Shown piece after piece: positions 39,101 through 51,100 of a DNA stretch of 64,000 nucleotides. The notes under the pieces were generated by a model, which did no database searches, had not been told where the DNA came from, and saw only the letters and a list, made by a program, of their open reading frames with translations. The DNA is taken from the NCBI GenBank assembly GCA_936432065.2, contig OW386286.2, positions 20,581,179 through 20,645,178 on the forward strand, read 5' to 3'. Position 1 is the stretch's first letter; each line of letters starts with the position of its first letter. The stretch comes from Rutpela maculata. Taxonomy: Eukaryota > Arthropoda > Insecta > Coleoptera > Cerambycidae. Position numbers and translations under genes: made by a program.

Positions 39101-42100
39101 CATGTTTACTAAATATACTGACATTTTATTTAGCAGAGACACAGTAAAGAGGAGAATTTTATACGATTTCAGACGCTATAGGCTATTGTCTTAGTTCGGT
39201 TACTGTCTCATAGATGACGCAACAAAAAGAAGTGATTTGATCTAAATTTCATGATTTTATATAAGGTGGACTAAAAAATGGTCAATAAAACGGATCTAAT
39301 AAATCGATAAAATCGTTAATAATAATTATTCCCGACAAGTTTTAAAGGTTTATAGCTGTTCTGCATTTAAACATGTGAAATTTGAAAAAATATAGGCCCC
39401 ATAAGAAACTTCCTACATTTAATAATACCTACAATAAATGAAAAATTGTGTAAACGTTATGTATGTAAATTTCTGGGTTGTTTTAGATGAATTACGATAA
39501 AAACACATTATATTAACATTAACAAAAAAACGGTTGTCTGTTTACCTACAATGAATGCAACGGCAGTTATTGGGCTAAAAATTTATTTGGTAAACGTTTG
39601 AGAAGCAAAGAAATCTGATGAGTCAAAGAACTTGTGTGGTACAGTCGTGGATCCCAGTTCTTTACTCACTTACCTTACCCTAGGAAATGTATTGTAATCG
39701 CGAAACAAGCATTCTCCTATCTCTGACATTTATTCGATTTTTTATGTTTCAGATTATATCGACTATAAGAATTAATGTCTTTCAATTCTGTCAATCTGTT
39801 GGCACGCGCTATATTTATAAAAACTATTTTATGGAGAAACGTAATATTTTGTTATAATATTGACAAGAAACGAAATACCTAATACTTTTAGTGAATAATA
39901 TCCCAAAAACATAATGAAAATAATAATAATAATAATTCTTGGAATGTAGAAGAAAGAGCCTGTTATATATTTAACGAGAAAAAGTATACAAGGTGGTAAA
40001 AGAAAAGAATAATATGGAGAATAATTAATAAGTAAAAAATGCCAACTATAGAGTGAAGTTTTATGTAAACACTTACAAATTTTTGTTTTTATGTTAGATT
40101 TAGGAGATTAAAGATTATTATAATCAGATATATAAAAGAATTTCTTCTTAGTATAACTTTTAGGTGCAAAAGTTTGGCCTACGAGTCTGACATGCATGTG
40201 GAATCGTTTACATTGACTTACACTCCTTACAGACGACCGTATGTAATGGTGGAGTGAAATTAGGATTTTAATGTGAATTGTCTGGTCAGGGCAGTTCTTC
40301 TGTTTTAACGTGTTCAGGGGGTCAACTTAAGTTCACAACTCAGTTTTGCAGTTTCTGCGATGTCGACGTATTGTTTATTTAAACAATTTAATTTTTTAGA
40401 CCGTGTTTTCCATCGGTTTTCTTTGAATATCTCGAAATTTGTAAGTCCTATGGAAAATAATACTGTACCATTAAAGTACATAAATTATAATTCATTCAAA
40501 TTGTCATTATTATTTAAAAAAAAATGAACATTGCAAAATTGTGCGTTTTTAAACAAATTACTGTTCTTTAAAAAATAATGGATAATATTCAACGAAATTT
40601 TGAAATAATATAGCTCTTATAAAGTACAATCACCATTTAAAACTTCAAATTGAAATGATTACTAAAACGGCTCAAATATACAATTATTGCTAAAACTTTG
40701 CACCCTTTTGAAATCCTGCCATCAAGACCAAGAAATGTGTACGATGGCTCAAATTGTAGCATTCTATAAGCATTTTAAGATCACGGAGAAAAAAATTTTT
40801 TTTTTCAAAATTTAAACCCGTTTTATTGCAGTTGTAATTTTAGTTACAAATTCAAGTAACTCTGGTCTTTTTACGAAATCGAAAACGGTAAACGAGTAAT
40901 AAACGTAGATTAAAAAAAAACAACTTTAAAAAAAAATTAATGCTCTAATTGCATTTAAAGCAGATATACGTTTGTTTTTATGTTTAGGTCACTTATAAAT
41001 AAACAAATTGATATTTTTTATTGAAATTTGGGCTGGTTATTTTCCAATGCTTATTATTTTGTTTCTGCTATTTGAAGATAATCCAAAGCTACAATTGGTA
41101 GAATAACAACGAATAATGCGGCTTTGAGAACATAATGCAAATTTTCAATTTTTTTATAACTTTTTTTAATTTTTGTCATGAAAACGATAAACCAACCTAA
41201 CTTGAACAGCTACCCTTATGTTCATGTATACAGCTTTGTAAAATTTTTATTATTACTGATACAGTAAAAAAATATATTTCGCGAGTAGGATTTGAATCCC
41301 GCCGAGACGTTCTCATCCTGAATAAAAAGTGCTCGTCGCGTCGCCTTACCCACTTGGCTACCTAGCGACTAAAGTCCGCTTTGTAAAATCTATATATAAC
41401 ATTCGAACCTTTTTGGTGGTTTTTCGGATCTCTAACAAAATTGCTAAAGACCCCACTTTCGGGCCTCTATACAGTATCTTTTAACAATTATAGCTTTGGA
41501 TTATTTTCAAGTAGCAGAAACGAAATAATAGACATTGGAGACTTACCAGTCCAGAGCAATGTTAAAAAAGGGCTTTTTTTGGCCCATCCGTGATAAAGTG
41601 TGGAAGACTTTTGAGGTGGTGAAACGAATCCGTCACCCGTTTTGCCAAAAGATCTCCGAAACACATTCAAAACCCACCCTTATTTGGTGGTGACATTGGA
41701 ATTTTGCAGGAAATTCTCTTAAATACTAAGTTTCGATAACTAAGTAGAAAAAGAAGTAAAAGAATCAAATTCACCTTTTCAACCCTCCTCGCCATTCTTT
41801 AACCGCCCCTAAGAAGGTTGTAAGCTACAATGACTACTATGTAGTTATCTACATATTTTTAAAAAAAACAGAACTCCTCATTGAGTCGTTACTATCAGAA
41901 TATAATAATCTGATTCCTTCTGAGTACACTCATACGCCTCATCACCTAAAAGGGCCACCTCCTCACCTTCTTAGGGATATTGATCGGTTTTAATTACAAA
42001 AAAAAAAAATCCTAATACACAGTTGGATGTTTTTTGTCATATTAAGGTGACTTGGCCAATTCAGATCACTCCTGAGTATTTCTTACCCCCTCTAAGGAGG

Positions 42101-45100
42101 GGGTAAGAAATACTCAGGAGTGATTACTGTTTTGGCCCGTTCGTGGTAAAGTGTGTATTTTTTTTACTAATTTTGGGGTGCTGAATACATCGGGAAGACG
42201 TTAAAAATCAACCCTTATTTGGGGGTTGCATTGAAATTGATATAAGAACTTGCAACAAAAAGTTATTCTTTGAGGCAGGAAATTCTTTCAAAATACTCAG
42301 TTTCGTTAGGTAAGTAGAAAAAGAAGCAAAAATTCTAAATTCACCCTCCCCCTCGTTTCCCCCACCATTCACCACCCATAAGAACGGTGTAAGTTACAAT
42401 ATCTAATATACGGTTATTTATTCATTAAAAAAAAAAAAAACAAAACTCCTCGTTAAATGGCTATTATCAGGTTATAATGTAATTACTTCCGAATACTCCC
42501 ATCCCCACCAATTAAGGTGGTGGATTTTATCTTTTTAGAGTTTTTATTGGTTTTAATTGCAAAAAAAATTCCTAATCACCCAGTTTGATGTTTTTTTATC
42601 ATAATAAGATGATTTAGTTAATTCAGATGAATATTTCTCACCTCTGAGATATTTCTGAGATAGTAATCTCTGTGCCACATTCCCACCTCCCGCAAAACGA
42701 GTACCTAAATGATACATTAATATATATATTTTCAATAAGTATTTAGGGATAATTTTTTGAAGTCACTGAGTTACTCTGTTATGATAGAAATCCATGTAAG
42801 AGGTAATGAAGGATTTCTGTTGTAATAAGAACGACTCGAAAGTCCCAAAATAGTTACTCCCACCCGTTTCGTGGGTAGATTTGGAATTTGAGGGGGCCAT
42901 AAAATGAAAAAAGATTCCCATTCTAACAAACAAAAATTATTTAAATAACTAAATAATTTTTTACTATAAAAATCATGCAAATTTTTTAAAGGGGATATTG
43001 ACACCCTACACCGCCTCCTTAGAGGGGTAAGAAATATTTTGGAGTGATCTGAATTGGCCAAGTTACCTTAATATGATAAAAAAACATCCAACTGTGTGTT
43101 AGGATTTTCTTTGTAATTAAAACCGATCAATATTCCTTAGAAGGTGAGTGAGGAGGCATATGAGTTTACTCAGAAGTAATCAGATTATTACATTCTGATA
43201 GCAACGGCTCAATGAGGTGTTATAGTAGTTATAGTAGCTTACAACTTTCTTGGGGGTGGTGAAAGAATGGCGAGGAGGGTTGAAGGGGTGAAATTGATTT
43301 TTTTACTTCTTTTTCTACTTAGTTATCGAAACTTAGTATTTTAAGAAAATTTCCTGCAAAATTCCAATGTCACCCCCAAATAAGGGTGGTTTTTTAATGC
43401 GTTCCGGGAATTTTTCGCCAAAACGAGTAACGGATTCGTTTTCAATACCCCAAAATCAGTAAGAAAAGATGAATTCCACACTTTACCACGAATGGGCCAA
43501 AAAATCCATTTTTTTAACATTGCTCTTTGAATAAGAAATATCGATTTGTTTATTTATAAGTGACCTAAACGTAAAAACTAAGATATCTCAGCTTTAAATG
43601 CAAGTAGAGCATTATCTTTTTTTAAAAGTTGGCTTTTTTAATATACATTAATTACTCCTTTACCGTTTTTTATTTCATGAAAAAACCAGAGTTATTTGAA
43701 TTTGTTTATAACTACATTTTGAAAATTATAAACAGCTAAATTTTGAAAAAAAATCTCTCTCCGTGATCTTAAAGTACTTATAAAAAGCTACAATTTGAGC
43801 CATCGTACCGTTGAGTGAAAAGTTATACTCTTCAATCAACGATCGTACACATATCTTGGTTTCGATGGCAGGATTTCACAAAGGTGCAAAGTTTTAACAA
43901 CAATTGTATATTTGAGTCGTTTTAATAATCATTTTGATTTAAAACTTTAAGTGGTGATTGTATTCTAAGAGCTATATTTCTCCAGAATTTCATTGAATAT
44001 TATCCATTATTTTTGAAAGAACATTGATTTGTTTAGAAACGCATAATTTTGCAATACTCAATTTTTTTTAAATAATAATAACAATTGGAATGAATTACAG
44101 TTTATGTATTTTTATTGTACAGCTCATAACGAACATTTTCCTTCTTTTTGTTGTTTTCCATGTTTTCCATATACGCACATACACACTAAATGACAATATT
44201 TTTTCATCCCCTTATATAATGGGGTGGGGCAATAGGGGTGACTAATGGCAAAAATTTCTTTGAGACCTTAGCTCCTCTTATATTTACTAAATACCAATTT
44301 CATGGACTCTTACTTGCTTTATTTATTTATTTACCCCAATTCACCCAAATTTACAACTCAACTCTTCAACGGAATAAAATCGAAATATAGTCTAGTTCCA
44401 AACCTCGTTAGAATACAGACGTGTGCCAAATTTTAAGTCAATATCTTAAACGGTTCCAGAGTAATCGTGAATACCAAAAAAACCAAAACCAAACCAAAAC
44501 TACCAAAAAAATATAAGAAACAGACACACCGACGCGACAGACTGATTTTTTTTGCTCAAACTTAAAATATTGACGTTTCATGACATTCTAAGCCTATTTG
44601 AAGAATAAAAATTTTCAACAAACTTTTTTGCGTTAGTATACTTCCACTGGATGTGGAAGTAATACGCAGAAAATAGCATGACAAAGATATAAAAATCATT
44701 GTGTGCCGTGGACTAAACGATAGAAGTAAAGTTTCTACTTCAAGCATTTTCTTCGAGGAAACCTACTACGCATCCATACTACTCGAGGTAACCCACCGTG
44801 CATCCAATTTACTCGAAGAAAGCCACTGCGCATCCATAATTCTCGAGGAAACCTACTGCGCATCCATTGTACTAGAGGGAAGCCACTACGCATCCATACT
44901 ACTTGAGGTAACCTACTGCGCATCTATAGTAGTCGAGAAAAGTCACTGAGCATCCAAAATACTCGAGAAAACCCACTGCGCATCCGTACTACTCGTGGTA
45001 ACCTACTGCGCATCAATGGTACTCGAGGAAAGCCACTGTGCATCCATAACACTCGGGTGGTGGTAGAGGGATGGTAGTGGCGGTAGATGAAGTAAAAACA

Positions 45101-48100
45101 TTTTTTGATGTCTTAGGTTCTTGTGCTTGGTTCACCTATTTACCCCAGTTCAACCCCCAACCCTTCAACGAAATAAGATCAAAATATAATCTAGTTCCAG
45201 GTCTCGTTAAAATACATACATGTACCAAATTTCAAGTCAATATCTTAAGCGGTTCCAAAGTAAACGTGCGCACAAAAAAGTTACAGACAGACCGACTGAC
45301 AGACAGAAACTTTTTTTCCAAACTTAAAATCTCAACGTTTCGTGACATTCTAAGCCTATTTGGACAATAAAAATTTTCAAATTTTTTTTGCATTACTATA
45401 ATTCCAGTTGATGTGGAAGTAAAAAGACAACGTAAATAAATTTTAAATATAAAAAGTCCACACTATAAATACTTAATAAATAATAATACATCAATGCAAG
45501 AACTTATTTTTCACAAAAATGATACACTAAATAAGGTTGTAAGTAACGCATTTCATAAATAATGGTTTAGTAGAAATATTCCCAAAGGCAGAGGTTCCGA
45601 TAAGACACGGGGAAAGGGGATTGGCATGCGAATATGACCTGCGGTCGAAGCAGGTAGACACTGTTGTTTACATAATTTCGATTTTGAACACTCGTTACAA
45701 AGGATGACTCAAGTGTGTAATATGTTTACAACGGGTTAATTTAATTATAAAGTTCCTTGTTGGATTTCACGAATATGCGCCTGTAATAAAAGGTTTGTCC
45801 ATTGCTCACTAGGTACCACCACGTATCGGATGGATAAATGCTATTCTTCTCTATGACAGTTGTCGAGGTGGTTCTCTTTTGCGAACATGGCGCCCTTAAT
45901 AAAAATTGTCGATATCTTGTCAAATTTTTCGGTACTACCACAGAAAAATGCGAAAAAAAACGCGATTTACAAAAAAATACAACATACTTTTCTTCTTCTT
46001 TTTGTGATGCTTTGATCAAAGCATTTCTTTTTACTTCGACGTCCAGTGGAAGTATTGTAACGCAAAAAAAAGTAGAAAATTTTTATTGTTCAAATAGGAT
46101 TAGAATGTTACGAAACGTCAAGATTTTAAGTTTGAGCAAAAAAATTTCTGTCTGTCGTTCTGCCTGTCTGTCTGAAACTTTTTTTGGGCACACGATTAGT
46201 CTGGAACCGTTTAAGACATTGACTTGAAATTTGGTACACATATGTATTTTAACGGGATCTGATGGAACTAGACTATATTTTGATCTTATACCGTTGAAGG
46301 GTTGGGGTAAATAAGGGTAAATAGGTAAATCAAGCAAGAGTCCATAAAATTGGTATTTAGTATAGATAAGAGAAGCTAAGGTAACAAAAAAATTTTTGGC
46401 ATTAGCCACCCCCCATGACTTAAGAGGGGTGAAAAAAATAAAATTGTGATTTAGTGTGTGCACAATAACCAAAGACCAAAAAAATTGTTTTTACTTACAC
46501 TCACCCCCACTACCGATGTGGCATATCGCTTTATGGGTTTTTGGGGTAGACAATTTCAAATATTATATTATTAAGGTTCCAGATGATACATAAATTTTAA
46601 TTCTTATTCATTCGCCTTTTTAGACGTTCTCTGAGAGATGGATAATTTTAAGTGGTCTCCGCTTGCTGTATCTCACGTCTTACAGCACCACCATCTGTCG
46701 CGGGATAATTTTAATTTAACATGCTTATATTTAGTAACACTTTATGAAACGAATTAAAGTTGCAGTTGGGCGTTGCCGAATACCTCTTTCAAAAGCAAGA
46801 ATTAAAAAGCCGTTGACTGTCTTTAATTTCGATGGCACCACGTGAAAGTTAATTGTGCCGTCTTCAAGCAAAATGTTAATTAAATAGGTTTTCGCAGTCG
46901 GCCACCCCGACTTCAACTTTGACTCGTTTTGTGGAGTATTCAATTCGAACATTGTAACGAAGTGTTTTTTTTTTAATGATAAAATGCAGTAAATTAACCC
47001 TACGCTTCGTTGCCTGTGCCGTCTACATGGAAAATTTACTTGTTTTAATTAATTGATTGGATTTTCCTCACCCTCATCCGTGCAACTGAGGAACTGCCTA
47101 AGTAAAGAATCGCGTTGTAGAATCCTATTTCATGTAAACTGTATTAAATCTTGCCGTGAGAAGATAGCGCGACATATCAATATAATTTACAAAATTGTCA
47201 CCAGTGTCGCTGGCCGTAATTCATTTCGGGAATATCGAAGTTAGTGTAAAGGCATTTTGGTCATTCCCGTATCAGCTCTTGTTAAGGTAAGATGCACTAA
47301 TTTTATTAAGTGGGTACTTCCGTAGCCAACTTGTCAGAGATCCCGTACATCCAACTATTAAGATTGTCCGACATGATTAAGTGTATTCAACTGCTAGTTT
47401 CAAGCAATTTCGATTAAAATGCAGGAAAATGCGATTGTTAATTTCCGATTTATCCAGATACTGTACTTATAATTTTTGTTAACGTCGGCGTGTTATAGAG
47501 ACAGACTGATGATAAATTCTCGAGATTTTGTCCAAAACAGTTATGTTCCAGTAAATTTTCTTAGGACCGAACCAAGAAAAAGAAACATAGTAGACATTTT
47601 TGAGAGAAAAACGGTAAACCGTTTTTTACCAGATTATTTTAACTTGTACCGTGTTTTTCTGTTCAACGAGATAAAATAATGCTTGATAATTTACCGCTTT
47701 AATTTAACCACGTCGTGTGGATATAAATTAAAAATAAAATACTGTATTCTGAAGGAGTTATATGAAAATTTGTTATAAAATATTACCTGACAATTTACCG
47801 TATTTAGAAACTGTTTTCATGCTAAAGTATTTTAACAATTACTACTCTTTATGAATAAACAATAAAATCCAGTATCCTGAGAAATGTATGAAATTTTGTC
47901 ATAGTCCGGGAACTTGACGCGAAAATCTGACAATCCCGAAAATTAATTATTTTTCATATGTTGCTACGTAACATAATCTGAAACCGCTCTGACAAATTTG
48001 CGTTTGGCTAATAAAGGCAGCACATCCCCCGCCAGGCGTTTGCCACCCCGAAAACCGCAGGCAAACCTCCAGATCGAAAGTAAAAGAACAAAGCCGTGTT

Positions 48101-51100
48101 CTTTAGCCGTACTTCCTGATTATTATAAAGAACAAAGTCGTGTTCTTTAATCGTTTCCTGATTATTATTTCGTGCATGCCTATATTGCTGTAAATAATTG
48201 CCTTGCTACCACCCCGAATTCTAGCACTGCCTATTCTAACTTTTTTTATGCTATTTTATATATATATATTTTTTGTATATACTGCCTGTTGTTACTTTGC
48301 ATACTGCTCAGCATCCTGTGGATTGCCCGCTTGCCACTAGTAACAAACCCGTTTAATAGTAACCTTAACATTTGCAACACCCCGATTAATCTATCTTCTC
48401 CCAGCTTGATTAGTTAGTCAGCTTGATTAGTCTCTCCGCATGATTAGTTAGCCCGCTTGATTAGTCAGTTTTTTTTTAGTTATTCGCTACGTTTTACCTA
48501 TTGTAAAATAAAATATCATAAGTTTTATCTGTGATAAACTCCTTATGAGTATTTGAGTACCTGAATATTATTTTTTTTACTATTGTTATTGATTTCATCA
48601 TGTTTTATTAAACGTTGTTATTTACCGATTCTTGAGTTTTACTGTTTGAATGTGCCTGAAAATCTAATCTCAAATTTTGACCCCTGGACATTTCTGTTTC
48701 TTCACTGAGTTTATCCCAGCCCTACTGCAACAAGCTGCGTAAGGAGGCTAATGTGGGACCTTTGCCCCACATAAAAATTGTAAAGGTGGCGCCCGAGTGA
48801 TACCGAAGTAGATCTCGGCGTCAAAGTGACGCTTCCACTCGTTTATGCGCTAGACGACTGGAAGAAACCCGGTCACAACATGTACGTGTTTTATTTCGTC
48901 GATAAGCGAAATATAATTAATACCATTATAATATTTTTCAGGTATCTCTGCGTTACAATGATTGTCATGAATGTGGAGCATCTATAATCGGGGATCGCTG
49001 GGTTTTAACTGCTGCTCATTGTATCTATATAGAGTAAGTTTTTTCTTAATTAATCTTTCTTTTTACACAATTTAACTAAAGTGACTTAAGAGGAGGGTTC
49101 AGACAATAGGATATTTTAGCAATACACCATCTAGTTTATTGCAAAATGTTTGAAATCGTTCTTAAAGCTAAATAGATTGTTTACATTTTTATATGGACAG
49201 ATAAACTATTAAAAATAGTCAGTCCTTGATAAACAGGCAAAGAATAGAATATTTTGGGCTAAAATGTATATGAAAATTATATTAATGTGTTGTATTAAAA
49301 TCGTGAATACGAAAGTATCTAACAAAGTTAGTTTTAATAGTTAGAATATCCTTTAAAAACGCCCACAAAAATGTATCTAAAGGTGTTAAATCGTGGCTGT
49401 TTGATGATCACGTATTTCTGTGTACTCCATTTTGATGAAATAATGACATGCAATGTCAAACAATAATAATTTTGACATAGTATCATCAGCCACTTATTAT
49501 GCATGTTTGGAGAATATTTAATGTCTGATTTGTCAAAAAAATCTTACAACTAGACCTATAACCTTTATATATTTAAAATCAGAGAAAAAAGATCTAAAAG
49601 AAAATGGAAAAATATATAAAAATTGCCTTAGTTTTTGTCACGTGACCTATGCAGGCTATTTTAAGTTGTACTTAGAGAAAGTTATAGATGCACTCCTACA
49701 ACTTTTGTATTTAACTTTTTCTAAAATCGAAGGGAGGGTAAAAATAAAATGAATAACTCCGTACAATGTACATACATCGTTTCTAGATTGATTTCTTATG
49801 TCCACAATAGATATAGTAGAGTAAAATCTGGAAGTAAAGTCGCTTAGTTTTCGAGAAAAAAAAAAACCGGCGTAGAACCAAACCAGACTTAGTGAGATTC
49901 TTTAGTAAGATAATAATGTACACGAAATCATTTTTTACGACATTTTTTGGTGGTCGAGAACTTTTTTATTTCGGAAAAACTCAAAAAACTAGATTTTTAA
50001 TGAAATATGTTTTTTAACGTCTATATCTCTGAAAATATTTGTGCTATCAAGCTATTTTTTTTTTTAGATTAAAGTAGACACAATAGCGCTTCGAACAACG
50101 TCCCACGTGAACCCGATTTATTTTTTTTTAAGTTGGTAAAATAATAGGAAACTCAAACTTGTTATTTTCAGTAGCGTAATTTTAGGCAATCGAGAAAAAA
50201 ATTTATTTATGAAAATTTGTATATACATGCTGCGTACAAATTGAAGCCAATAGTTGAAAAAAGTTTTTAGGATAAAAATTTTTCAAGTCCCGTTGATAGT
50301 ATTGAGTCAGCGAGTCATATTCTTGCGCGCTCGGCTGTAGCAAGCCTGCCGACTGCAACGATCTGACGGTTCCGGTCGGGGTGTATGTAGTAGTTTAATT
50401 TATATCGATAGGTACAAAACCAGTAGTGATCAAAAGATCTAGGGGATCAATATTATTGTTCAATATTTCATATATTGTACAGCAGTATTGATCATATGTT
50501 GTTAATATTAAGAAATTGTACAAAAAATATTAAATAGTCTCCTTTTAATAATAAAAAGACGTAGGTAGATATAAATACCTAATCTATAAATATCAATCAG
50601 TGTTACTAACTACCCATATAATTAGTAAGTTTATTAGACATTTTACTTCCACGTCCAGTGGAAGTATAGTAACGACAAAAAAATTTTTAAAAATTTTTAT
50701 TGTCCAAATAGGCTTAAAATGTCATGAAACGTCGAGATTTTAAGTTTGAGCGAAAAAAAAAATTTCTGTCTGTCTGTCTGTCGGTCTGTCTGTCTGTCTG
50801 TCGGTCTGTCTGTAACTTTTTTTTGTGCGCACGTTTACTCTGGAACCGTTTAAGATATTGACTTGAAATTTGGTACACATATGTACTTCAACGTGATCTA
50901 GAACTAGATTATATTTTCATCTCGTTCCGTCGAAGGGTTGGGGGGTAAATTGGGGTAAATTTGGGGTAAATAGGTCAATCAAGCAGGTAAGAGTCCATAA
51001 AATTGGTATAGTATATACAAGAGAAGCTAAGGTCTCAAAAAATTTTTTGGCATTAGCCACCCCCTTATTAAAGGAGACAAAAAAAATTGTGATTTAGTGT

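Larger units (their letters stand above)
40400..44165. mobile_element. 3.8-kb foldback element
   Basis: Left arm 40400-42080 and right arm 43000-44165 are inverted copies over more than 1 kb. Examples: GTAGCATTCTATAAGCATTT against AAAGCTACAATTTGAGCCAT region; AGATCACTCCTGAGTATTTC against TTTTGGAGTGATCT. The left arm has an extra 0.5-kb insert (41045-41540). The block 41697-42110 is repeated directly at about 42270-42660. No coding capacity seen. Confidence 0.75.

Noticed and set aside
44701..44949. Open frame with 10-residue repeats
   Set aside because: Entirely produced by the 30-bp minisatellite; open on both strands, with a stop inside the array.
46731..46952. Minus-strand 73-codon frame
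   Set aside because: No recognisable domain, no support from neighbours; left as unassigned.
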